Shown: positions 1 through 5,319 of the stretch, piece after piece
How positions within the stretch are numbered: position 1 is the stretch's first letter
How the letters are laid out: every line of letters starts with the position of its first letter
NCBI GenBank assembly: GCA_035253685.1
Contig: DATFBR010000159.1
Location: 1-5,485, forward strand
DNA length: 5,485 nt
Reading direction: 5' to 3'
Source: DASRTE01 sp035253685
Lineage (GTDB): Bacteria; Actinomycetota; Actinomycetes; Jiangellales; Jiangellaceae
Position numbers and translations under genes: made by a program
The notes under the pieces: generated by a model
What the model was told of the DNA's origin: nothing
The model's input: the letters and a program-made list of their open reading frames with translations, nothing else
The model's database searches: none

Positions 1-156
1 ATCGATCGACGGCGAGTACGCCGCTGCGGACTCGCCTTCCGGCGATCGCGTCTGCGCGTCGTCGCCGTCTGTCAGGGTGAGGACCACGCCGATCGTCGCG
101 GCGGCGACTGCGGCTACAGCCACCGATGCGACAGCGGCGCGCCTCACTGCGGCCAT
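1..156 (-). CDS. Exported or membrane-anchored protein, N-terminus only (cut by window edge)
   Basis: The minus strand is open from an ATG at 156 to the window edge: 52 codons with no stop. The product begins MAAVRRAAVASVAVAAVAAA: two arginines, then a hydrophobic alanine/valine stretch at about residues 7-28 that looks like a signal peptide or N-terminal membrane anchor. A polar acidic linker (DGDDAQ, then EGES) follows and the visible part ends in YSPSID. The ATG lies one base after the TGA of the PepSY gene (stop 160-158), so the two are very probably co-transcribed and translationally coupled; AGGA about 7 nt upstream can serve as ribosome binding site. The function is not recognisable. 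It may be a second PepSY protein or another extracytoplasmic member of the same regulon. The reading frame and export signal are well supported, the family is unknown. Confidence 0.75.
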   Translation of the reverse strand, partial: MAAVRRAAVASVAVAAVAAATIGVVLTLTDGDDAQTRSPEGESAAAYSPSID

Positions 157-157
157 C

Positions 158-484
158 TCAGTCCTGGTCCTCGCTGTTGTCGTCGTCTCCCTCCGTGCCG
201 ACGACGGCGAAGTCCTCATCGAGCTGGACGTCGACCTGACGGCCGTTGTCGAGCGTGACCTCGACCTCGTAGAGGCTCTCCTCGTCGCCCACCTCGGTGC
301 CGGTGACGGAGCCGCCACCGGTGTGCTCCAGCGCGGCCTCGGACGCCTTCTGGAGCGCGTCGCCACTGATGGGTCGCTCGGTCTCGTCGTCGTCGCCGGA
401 TGTGGCGACGGCGGCACCTACGCTCGCAGCGACCACGGCCGCACCGGACACCGCCGCGGCCGCGAGCTTCGTCATGCGTGTCAT
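158..484 (-). CDS. Small exported PepSY-domain protein
   Basis: A 108-residue protein. Residues 1-28 (MTRMTKLAAAAVSGAAVVAA onward) form a basic start plus an Ala/Val-rich hydrophobic stretch, a signal peptide or membrane anchor. An acidic linker DDDETE lies at 31-36. Residues about 38-98 fit a single PepSY domain: an amphipathic helix (GDALQKASEAALEH), then beta strands with YEVEVTLDNG and VDVQLDEDFAVV. The C-terminus is very acidic (GDDDNSEDQD). PepSY domains occur in extracytoplasmic proteins and are linked to peptidase inhibition or modulation of cell-envelope factors; the exact role here is unknown. ATG 484 is chosen over the upstream ATG at 526 because a near-perfect AGGAGGG (496-490) sits 5 nt before it and the longer form would add a polar extension ahead of the signal sequence. 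The gene follows the two-component pair on the same strand and has its own predicted regulator site at 537-554, so it is a likely target or accessory of that system. Confidence 0.88.
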   Translation of the reverse strand: MTRMTKLAAAAVSGAAVVAASVGAAVATSGDDDETERPISGDALQKASEAALEHTGGGSVTGTEVGDEESLYEVEVTLDNGRQVDVQLDEDFAVVGTEGDDDNSEDQD

Positions 485-489
485 CGGAA

Positions 490-496
490 CCCTCCT
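490..496 (-). promoter_or_regulatory. Strong Shine-Dalgarno of the PepSY gene
   Basis: On the minus strand AGGAGGG is followed by 5 nt and ATG 484. This is the strongest ribosome binding site in the window and decides the start of the PepSY gene in favour of 484 over the in-frame ATG at 526. Confidence 0.8.
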
Positions 497-521
497 GCCG
501 GTCCGCTGATCGAACCGGACC

Positions 522-554
522 ACCATGCCTCCGGTCGGCTGAATCCACGCTGAA
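522..554 (-). promoter_or_regulatory. Predicted response-regulator operator and promoter of the PepSY gene
   Basis: Read on the minus strand, positions 554-537 are TTCAGCGTGGATTCAGCC: two TTCAGC half-sites whose starts are 11 bp apart, the spacing typical of OmpR/PhoB-family dimers. Ten nucleotides after the second TTCAGC lies CATGGT (527-522), a possible -10 hexamer; no good -35 is visible, as expected if the operator replaces it in an activated promoter. The predicted transcript start near 515 would leave a leader of about 30 nt carrying the strong ribosome binding site. The same repeat, with the same 10-nt distance to a CANGNT hexamer, lies before the response regulator (2647-2679). The half-sites are seen directly; binding by the neighbouring regulator is inferred. 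Confidence 0.62.
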
Positions 555-570
555 CGTGAACGGCTCGCGG

Positions 571-1956
571 TCAGCCGGCGGGCTCACCTGCGCCGGGCAG
601 GCGGAGGGTCACCCGGGCACCCCCCAGCGGGCTGTCCGCCACCGCGACGTCGCCGCCGTGCGCGGCGACCAGTTCCGTGACGATGGCCAGGCCGAGCCCG
701 GCGCCACCGTCGTCGCGGGCGCGGGCGTCGTCGAGGCGCACGAAACGGTCGAAGACCCGGGTCCTGTCGTCGGCGGCGATGCCCGGGCCGTCGTCATCGA
801 CATGAAGCACGACCCAGCCGTCGGTCTCGGTCAGCGACAAGCCGATGCGGGCGCGGGCGTGGTTGACGGCGTTGTCCACAAGGTTGCGCACGATGCGCCG
901 GGTGGCCGCCGCGTCGGCGAGGGCACGACCGGCGGAAACGGCGGTCGCGTCGACATGAAGCACCGTGGTGGCCCGCAGGCGGCGTACCTCGTCGAAGACG
1001 ACGTCGTCCACGTCGAGCGGGCGGCGGTCGAGCCGCAGGATGCCTTCGTCGGCACGCGCCAGGAGCAGCAGGTCGTCCACCAGCTGCTGCAGGCGCAGTC
1101 CCTCCGCTGCGACCGTCTCCGCCAGCGCAGCGGTCGGCATGCGTTCCGGATGCGCCAGAGCCACCTCGGCGTGCTGGCGGATCACTGCGACGGGCGAGCG
1201 CAGTTCGTGTGACGCGTCGGAGACGAGGCGGCGCTGCCGGTCCTGCGCCTGTTCGAGACGGTCCAGCATCCGGTTCATGGTGACCGTCAACCGGGCCACC
1301 TCGTCCGAGCTGCCCGGCTCCGGCACGCGACGGTGCAGCTGACTCGCGGATATCGCGTCGACCTCGCGGCGCACGGCGTCGACCGGCCCGAGCGCCCGCC
1401 CCACCAGCCACCACGTCGTCGCGCCCACCACCGCGAGCAGGAGCGGCAGCCCGAGTGACAAGGCGGCGGTCATCGCCCCGACGGATTCACTCACCGAGTC
1501 CAGCGTGTGGGCGGACAGGACCGTGTAGGGCCCTTCCTGGCCGCCGGCGGGCGCACTCACCGCGAGGAAACGGTCGTCGTCGAAGGGAACGGTGATCTCG
1601 GCCTCGTCGCCCGGTCCGAGATCGGCGATCGGGGAATGGCCCCTCGCGTTGCTGCTGGCAGCAACGATTTCTCCGTCGGCGTCGAGAACCTGAATGACGA
1701 CGTCGTCGTCGTCGGTGACCACGACCGAGGCGGGCGCCGCACCGGCGTCGAGCGCCGTCACCGCTCGGTCCGCACGGGCCTCGGCGGCCGTGCGGACCTC
1801 GGTCGTGAGCACGTCTCGTAGCGACGCCACGAGGGCTGCGGCGCCCACCAGCAGCGCGACACCGACCACCAGGACGGCCACCGCCGTGGTCCGCGCTCGC
1901 ACCGTGCCCGTCCATGCCCGCCACCGCCGGGCGAAGGTGCGCACGCGCTCAGCCAC
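571..1956 (-). CDS. Two-component sensor histidine kinase (HAMP-HisKA-HATPase_c)
   Basis: A 461-residue membrane kinase that should autophosphorylate and pass phosphate to the adjacent response regulator. Order: basic cytoplasmic start; TM1 about 23-46; extracytoplasmic sensor about 47-158; TM2 about 162-187; HAMP linker about 187-240; dimerisation/phosphoacceptor helix with SHELRSP and H250; N box RNLVDNAVNHA (357-367); G1 box DDDGPGI (387-393); F box VFDRFVRL (401-408); G2 box GGAGLGLAI (417-425). All catalytic boxes look intact. The sensor carries acidic clusters (DDDD 82-85, DDD 126-128) and a strand pattern VIQVLDADGEIVAASS that recalls PAS-like sensors; the ligand is unknown. The start is set at GTG 1956, not at the far-upstream ATG 2130, because the intervening 58 codons are an out-of-frame reading of the regulator gene and because GGAGG (1967-1963) lies 6 nt before the GTG. 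It overlaps the regulator stop by 8 nt (GTGGCTGA), indicating translational coupling. Confidence 0.95.
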   Translation of the reverse strand: MAERVRTFARRWRAWTGTVRARTTAVAVLVVGVALLVGAAALVASLRDVLTTEVRTAAEARADRAVTALDAGAAPASVVVTDDDDVVIQVLDADGEIVAASSNARGHSPIADLGPGDEAEITVPFDDDRFLAVSAPAGGQEGPYTVLSAHTLDSVSESVGAMTAALSLGLPLLLAVVGATTWWLVGRALGPVDAVRREVDAISASQLHRRVPEPGSSDEVARLTVTMNRMLDRLEQAQDRQRRLVSDASHELRSPVAVIRQHAEVALAHPERMPTAALAETVAAEGLRLQQLVDDLLLLARADEGILRLDRRPLDVDDVVFDEVRRLRATTVLHVDATAVSAGRALADAAATRRIVRNLVDNAVNHARARIGLSLTETDGWVVLHVDDDGPGIAADDRTRVFDRFVRLDDARARDDGGAGLGLAIVTELVAAHGGDVAVADSPLGGARVTLRLPGAGEPAG

Positions 1957-2626
1957 CGTCCGCCTCCAGCCGGTATCCCGCTCCGCGGATGGTCCGGATC
2001 GCCGTACGGCCGAAGGGGCGGTCCACCTTTCGCCGCAGGTGCCCGATGTAGACCTCGACGATGTTCGGGTCGCCGTCGAAGTCGAAGTCCCAGACGTGCT
2101 CCAGGATCTCGTGCTTGGACACCACCTCACCGCGGCGGCGGAGGAGGAACTCCAGCAGCGACATCTCCCTCGTCGTCAGATCGAGTTGCTTCGGTCCGCG
2201 CCATGCCCGGCGGCCGGCGGGGTCGAGACAGAGGTCGCCAGCGGCCAGCACGGTCGGGCGTTCGGGGGCCCCACGGCGCATCAGTGCTCGTAGCCGGGCA
2301 ACGAGGACCGCGTGCGAGAAGGGCTTGGTCAGGTAGTCGTCCGCACCGGTGTCCAGCGCTTCGACCTGGTCCCATTCGCCGTCCTTGGCGGTCAGCATCA
2401 GGATGGGCGTCCAGTTCTCCTCGGCCCGCAACGTCCGGCAGAGCACGTACCCGTTGAGCCCCGGCAGCATGATGTCGAGGACGATCGCATCCGGTGGCCG
2501 TTCACGCGCGAGCCATAGGCCGTCGACGCCGTTGGACGCCACGTCCACCGCGAAGCCCTCGGCCTCCAGGCCCGCACGCAGTCCGGCGGCCAGCCGTTGC
2601 TCGTCTTCGACGACAAGAATCCGCAT
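1949..2626 (-). CDS. OmpR/PhoB-family response regulator
   Basis: A 225-residue two-domain transcription factor and partner of the overlapping kinase gene. The receiver domain (about 1-117) starts MRILVVEDE with acidic pocket E7/D8, phosphoacceptor D51 in VLDIMLPGLNG, switch T79 in LMLTA and K101 in LTKPF. The C-terminal winged-helix domain (about 125-220) shows the family hallmarks LTTREMSLLEFLLRRRGEVV, a recognition-helix segment VEVYIGHLRRKV and the end RTIRGAGYRL. Length and domain order are normal for the family. Two starts are possible: GTG 2632 (GTGCCCATG, two extra residues) and ATG 2626. ATG is preferred because MRILVVEDE is the usual family start, although GAGG at 2640-2637 is rather close to the GTG and about 10 nt from the ATG. 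It is probably autoregulated through the direct repeat at 2662-2679. The actual signal and regulon cannot be read from the sequence beyond the PepSY promoter. Confidence 0.96.
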   Translation of the reverse strand: MRILVVEDEQRLAAGLRAGLEAEGFAVDVASNGVDGLWLARERPPDAIVLDIMLPGLNGYVLCRTLRAEENWTPILMLTAKDGEWDQVEALDTGADDYLTKPFSHAVLVARLRALMRRGAPERPTVLAAGDLCLDPAGRRAWRGPKQLDLTTREMSLLEFLLRRRGEVVSKHEILEHVWDFDFDGDPNIVEVYIGHLRRKVDRPFGRTAIRTIRGAGYRLEADGG

Positions 2627-2646
2627 GGGCACACCGCCTCACCGAC

Positions 2647-2679
2647 ATCGTGACGCACAGCGGCTGAAACGAGGCTGAA
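2647..2679 (-). promoter_or_regulatory. Predicted autoregulatory operator and promoter of the two-component operon
   Basis: On the minus strand, positions 2679-2662 read TTCAGCCTCGTTTCAGCC: a perfect 7-bp direct repeat (TTCAGCC) with starts 11 bp apart. Ten nucleotides beyond the second TTCAGC is CACGAT (2652-2647), a possible -10 hexamer. This geometry matches the PepSY-gene promoter at 522-554 and is typical of operators bound head-to-tail by OmpR-family regulators, so autoregulation is inferred. A weakness is that the predicted transcript start near 2640 leaves a leader of only about 14 nt. The same site lies 28 bp before the divergent M20 hydrolase gene and could also affect it. Confidence 0.6.
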
Positions 2680-2706
2680 GAACCACACCTGGCATCCTCG
2701 GGTTGG
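2680..2706 (+). promoter_or_regulatory. Possible leaderless promoter of the M20 hydrolase gene
   Basis: CATCCT at 2693-2698 fits the loose actinobacterial -10 pattern (NANNNT) and ends 8 nt before the A of ATG 2707, so transcription could begin at or next to the start codon. No clear Shine-Dalgarno precedes 2707, which fits a leaderless mRNA. The element is short and degenerate, so this is only a candidate. Confidence 0.3.
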
Positions 2707-4038
2707 ATGATTGCCGTGACCGAGCGAACTGCGCGGCCCGGGCCCGACGACGAGGTCGTCGACCTGTGCCGGGACCTGATCCGGCAGGACACCTCCAACT
2801 ACGGCGACGGCAGCGGTCCGGGTGAGCGCAAGGCAGCCGAGTACGTCGCGGAGAAGCTGGCCGACGTCGGGCTCGAACCGACGCTGCTGGAATCACAGCC
2901 GGGTCGCACGACGGTGGTCGCCCGCCTCGACGGCGGCGACCCGGCGCGCTCCGACGCCCTGCTCGTCCACGGGCACCTCGACGTCGTGCCGGCCGATGCG
3001 GCCGAATGGACCCACGACCCGTTCTCCGGTGAGATCACCGACGGTTGTCTGTGGGGCCGCGGCGCGATCGACATGAAGGACATGGACGCGATGATCCTGG
3101 CCGTCATCCGCGACCGGCTTCTCACGGGCCGCGTTCCGGCACGGCCGGTCGTCCTGTGCTTCACGGCCGACGAGGAGGCCGGCGGGATCCTCGGCAGCCA
3201 CTGGGTGGCCGACCACCACCCAGACCTGTTCGAGGGCTGTACGGAGGGGATCAGCGAAGTGGGCGGGTTCAGCCTCACCGTCCGCGACGACCTGCGTCTG
3301 TACCTGGTGGAGACGGCTCAGAAAGGCATCGAATGGATGCGGCTGACCGTCGATGGCACCGCCGGGCACGGCTCGATGGTCAACCACGACAACGCGGTGA
3401 CGGAGCTCGCCGAGGCGGTCGCGCGGCTGGGCCGGTATCAGTGGCCGTTGCGAATGATCCCGACCGTGCGGTCCTTCCTCGACGCCGCGTCCGAGGCCTA
3501 CGGCATCGCGCTCGATCCCGAGGATGGCGAGCAGCTCGTCCGAACGCTCGGCACCGTGGCGAAGATGGTCGGTGCCACGCTCCGCAACACCGCCACACCC
3601 ACGATGCTCAAGGCCGGCTACAAGCACAACGTCATACCCGGCCGTGCGGAGGCCATGGTCGACGGGCGATTCCTGCCCGGTCACGAGGAGGAGTTCCACG
3701 CCACCCTGGACGAGATCCTCGGACCTCGGGTGCGACGCGACGTGCTCGTGTCCGACATCGCGCTGGAGACCGAGTTCACCGGCGCTCTGGTGGAGGCCAT
3801 GGGCGCGGCGCTGCTCGCCGAGGACCCCGCCGCCCGTGCGGTTCCGTACTGCATATCCGCCGGAACCGACGCCAAGGCTTTCAGCGGCCTCGGCATCAGG
3901 GGGTTCGGGTTCTCACCCCTACGGCTGCCGCCGGACCTGGACTTCGCCGGCATGTTCCACGGTGTCGACGAGCGGGTGCCGGTCGACGGCCTCCGTTTCG
4001 GCGCCCGAGTGCTCGACCGCTTCCTCGACCTCGCCTGA
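2707..4038 (+). CDS. M20-family metallohydrolase (M20/M25/M40 peptidase, ArgE/DapE/carboxypeptidase G2-like)
   Basis: A 443-residue protein with no signal peptide, so a cytosolic two-metal amidohydrolase or peptidase. The catalytic domain shows the family motifs in order: LLVHGHLDVVP with metal ligand H90 and catalytic-site D92; GRGAIDMKD with bridging D122; FTADEEAGG with general-base E156 and metal ligand E157; ISEVGG with likely ligand E184; and near the end MFHGVDERV with H418. The inserted dimerisation or lid domain spans about 205-320 and contains GTAGHGSM (H221) and KHNVIPG (N308). Every expected active-site residue is present and length is normal. The substrate cannot be decided: dipeptides, N-acyl amino acids or related amides are all possible, and naming it DapE or ArgE would be over-interpretation. 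ATG 2707 has no obvious ribosome binding site; GTG 2716 is an alternative start. It is divergent from the two-component operon and convergent with the DUF559-type gene. Confidence 0.94.
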   Translation: MIAVTERTARPGPDDEVVDLCRDLIRQDTSNYGDGSGPGERKAAEYVAEKLADVGLEPTLLESQPGRTTVVARLDGGDPARSDALLVHGHLDVVPADAAEWTHDPFSGEITDGCLWGRGAIDMKDMDAMILAVIRDRLLTGRVPARPVVLCFTADEEAGGILGSHWVADHHPDLFEGCTEGISEVGGFSLTVRDDLRLYLVETAQKGIEWMRLTVDGTAGHGSMVNHDNAVTELAEAVARLGRYQWPLRMIPTVRSFLDAASEAYGIALDPEDGEQLVRTLGTVAKMVGATLRNTATPTMLKAGYKHNVIPGRAEAMVDGRFLPGHEEEFHATLDEILGPRVRRDVLVSDIALETEFTGALVEAMGAALLAEDPAARAVPYCISAGTDAKAFSGLGIRGFGFSPLRLPPDLDFAGMFHGVDERVPVDGLRFGARVLDRFLDLA

Positions 4039-4082
4039 CGACCTCGCCTGACGACCTCACCTGACGACATCGCCTGACGACC
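4031..4082 (+). repeat. Four-copy 13-bp tandem repeat spanning the M20 gene stop codon
   Basis: Four head-to-tail units of TCGCCTGACGACC at 4031, 4044, 4057 and 4070. The first, second and fourth are identical; the third has two changes (TCACCTGACGACA). The first unit contains the last two codons and TGA stop (4036-4038) of the M20 hydrolase gene. Because 13 is not a multiple of three, the TGAs at 4036, 4049 and 4062 close all three plus-strand frames. It probably arose by slippage of the gene end. Gain or loss of copies would not alter the protein. No function is needed, though it would stop ribosomes reading past the gene. Confidence 0.92.
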
Positions 4083-4115
4083 CGCGGTCGGCCGCCGCGT
4101 CACGCCACGCTTGGA

Positions 4116-4181
4116 CCGACTTGTGGCGGGTTCTACACGTCTCCGACGGCGGCCAGGGGTTCACGACCCGCCACAAGTCGG
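4116..4181. repeat. 66-bp stem-loop repeat, copy 1 (likely bidirectional terminator)
   Basis: A perfect 16-bp inverted repeat: CCGACTTGTGGCGGGT at 4116-4131 and its reverse complement at 4166-4181, around a 34-nt loop. It lies between two convergent genes, 77 nt after the M20 hydrolase stop and only 4 nt after the TAG of the DUF559-type gene (4188-4186), so its RNA hairpin could end transcription from both sides; there is no U-tract, which is common in high-GC actinobacteria. A second copy of the same length is at 5254-5319. By hand count 48 of 66 positions match without gaps, with the arms conserved and the loops diverged (about 17 of 33). It therefore looks like one member of a dispersed palindromic family (REP- or MITE-like) rather than a one-off terminator. 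Confidence 0.85.
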
Positions 4182-4185
4182 AGGA

Positions 4186-5160
4186 CTACCAGGTCATGGG
4201 AGGCGGAGGGCGGCGGAAGTCCTCGGCACGCAGCTCGGCAATCGGTCGAAGGCCGGTCATCGCAGTGATGTCGGCGACGATTGACTCGCGCTCGCGCCGC
4301 ACAGACTCGGCACCGTAGCGGAGCAAGGGGAGACCAGCGCGTGTGAGTGTGTTCTCGCGACGGTTGTCCGCCTGCCGCTGCCACTGATCGTCGTGATAGG
4401 CGCCGTCGTACTCCAGGCCGAGCACCGGAGAGGTCACCACGATGACCAGGTCCGGGTAGCCCGCGAGCACCGGCGGATCACCGGTGAACACCGGCGGGTT
4501 CACCAGCGGCGCCGGGAATCCGGCGAGCACGACGACCATCCGAAGCCGCGTCTCGCCGGGTGAACGGCTCCGCGCCGACGACAGGTCGACGGCCATGACA
4601 CTCCGTCGAACGCCGGGCCACCGGCGGTGCATCGCAACGTAAGCGGCCAGCCAAGGCAGGTCGACCACGCCGGCACGGGCGAAGGCGTCCGCAACGACCA
4701 CGGCCTCGACGAGGCTGCGGGCCCGCATGAGGTCGAAGCAGGTGCGAAGTGGTGAGGTGACGACGATGCCGTCGACCTGGGTGAGATCGCTCAGGCCGGT
4801 GTCGTCGACATGCAGAACCCGCCGGGACAGGTGGAGTCCTGCCGGTCGACCGCTCGGTGCCGCTCGGGGCCGGGCGTACTGCAGTGGTACAGGTCGGCCC
4901 GGCAACGGCTGCCACACGCCGTGGAGCCAGGCGGCCGTCATGCCGGCGACGACCGAACGGGCGGGCAGGACGAGCAATAGCGCGCCGGCCCGCGTCCGGT
5001 CGGTCAGGGGCAGGTCGCGGTGCATGTAGACGTTGCGCAGGACTCGCACCCACGGCGTGGACTGCAACTGGCGCCGGGTGATCAGGCCGGCATCAACGGC
5101 AGCGCTGCCGAGAAAGGGCGCGCGAGTCAGCTCGGCGGGCACCATGGCAGGGACGGGCAT
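4186..5160 (-). CDS. AbiEi-like winged-helix plus DUF559/VSR-like PD-(D/E)XK nuclease-fold protein
   Basis: A 324-residue cytosolic protein without signal or membrane segments. Residues about 15-85 (AVDAGLITRRQLQ, WVRVLRNVYMHRDLPLT, then an Ala/Leu helix) resemble the winged-helix start of actinobacterial proteins annotated as AbiEi-like antitoxin-domain proteins. Residues about 200-300 resemble DUF559, a very-short-patch-repair-like endonuclease fold: SPGETRLR with E203, GYPDLVI with D237, LGLEYDGAYH with E250, D252 and H256, then a basic helix (DNRRENTLTRAG) and LPLLRYGAESV. The acidic residues match a PD-(D/E)XK-type active site, so nuclease activity is possible but unproven. No AbiEii-type toxin gene is adjacent, so a toxin-antitoxin role is unsupported. 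The start is ATG 5160 with weak GGGA upstream; ATG 5145 is an alternative. The gene is alone on its strand and bracketed by two copies of a 66-bp palindromic repeat. Confidence 0.88.
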   Translation of the reverse strand: MPVPAMVPAELTRAPFLGSAAVDAGLITRRQLQSTPWVRVLRNVYMHRDLPLTDRTRAGALLLVLPARSVVAGMTAAWLHGVWQPLPGRPVPLQYARPRAAPSGRPAGLHLSRRVLHVDDTGLSDLTQVDGIVVTSPLRTCFDLMRARSLVEAVVVADAFARAGVVDLPWLAAYVAMHRRWPGVRRSVMAVDLSSARSRSPGETRLRMVVVLAGFPAPLVNPPVFTGDPPVLAGYPDLVIVVTSPVLGLEYDGAYHDDQWQRQADNRRENTLTRAGLPLLRYGAESVRRERESIVADITAMTGLRPIAELRAEDFRRPPPPMTW

Positions 5161-5185
5161 GCGTCCATCCCACCCATTCCTCGCG

Positions 5186-5203
5186 CGCGTGCCATGGCGC
5201 GCG
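5186..5203. promoter_or_regulatory. 18-bp imperfect palindrome upstream of the DUF559-type gene
   Basis: CGCGTGCCA followed by TGGCGCGCG pairs along all nine positions with one G-T mismatch, centred on CCATGG. It lies 26-43 nt before ATG 5160, where an operator for a small dimeric regulator could sit. In such GC-rich DNA, alternating CG runs make palindromes easily, so this is weak. Nothing else clear was found between 5161 and 5253; no convincing -10/-35 pair could be chosen. Confidence 0.25.
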
Positions 5204-5253
5204 ACGCGTCCCGTGGATACGACGCGCTCGACGGGGGTCTATGTGGAAACCGG

Positions 5254-5319
5254 TCGACTTGTGGCGGGTTGGGAACGTGTCAGACGCTTCGGAGGCGTTG
5301 AAAACCCACCACAAGTCGG
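5254..5319. repeat. 66-bp stem-loop repeat, copy 2
   Basis: The arms CGACTTGTGGCGGGTT (5255-5270) and AACCCACCACAAGTCG (5303-5318) are inverted with a single mismatch that can pair as G-U in RNA. The loop holds a smaller possible stem (ACGCT 5284-5288 with GGCGT 5294-5298). It has the same length and arm sequence as copy 1 at 4116-4181. It lies 48 nt beyond the stop of the DUF5703-like gene and 93 nt before the start of the DUF559-type gene, so it could terminate the former. The single mismatch shows this copy is slightly more decayed than copy 1. Confidence 0.82.

Noticed and set aside
400..1212. Long plus-strand open frame of 270 codons opposite the histidine kinase
   Set aside because: It is antisense to the kinase and crosses into the PepSY gene region. 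Its Arg/Gly/Val-rich composition shows no domain, while the opposite strand has clear kinase motifs. Long antisense frames are normal at this GC content.
1957..2130. N-terminal extension of the histidine kinase back to ATG 2130
   Set aside because: The extra 58 codons lie inside the response regulator gene in another frame and translate to low-complexity Ser/Thr/Arg sequence. GTG 1956 has a good GGAGG 6 nt upstream and gives a normal kinase start.
2893..3699. Minus-strand open frame of 268 codons inside the M20 gene
   Set aside because: It is antisense to intact M20 active-site motifs, with no recognisable domain; a GC-driven shadow.
2707..4038. Specific naming of the M20 hydrolase as DapE or ArgE
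   Set aside because: The motifs define the superfamily but not the substrate, and no lysine- or arginine-biosynthesis gene is nearby.
3045..4064. Plus-strand open frame of 339 codons overlapping the M20 gene in another frame
   Set aside because: Its Arg/Gly/His-rich translation has no domain and it ends in the 13-bp tandem repeat only because the repeat supplies a stop in that frame.
4186..5160. Type IV AbiE toxin-antitoxin module
   Set aside because: Only the AbiEi-like half resembles the family and no AbiEii nucleotidyltransferase gene is adjacent; the C-terminus is a nuclease-type domain instead.
4116..5319. CRISPR array or classic insertion sequence made of the two palindromic repeats
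   Set aside because: There are only two copies 1.1 kb apart with a full gene between them, no regular spacers and no cas gene. There is no transposase and no visible target-site duplication.
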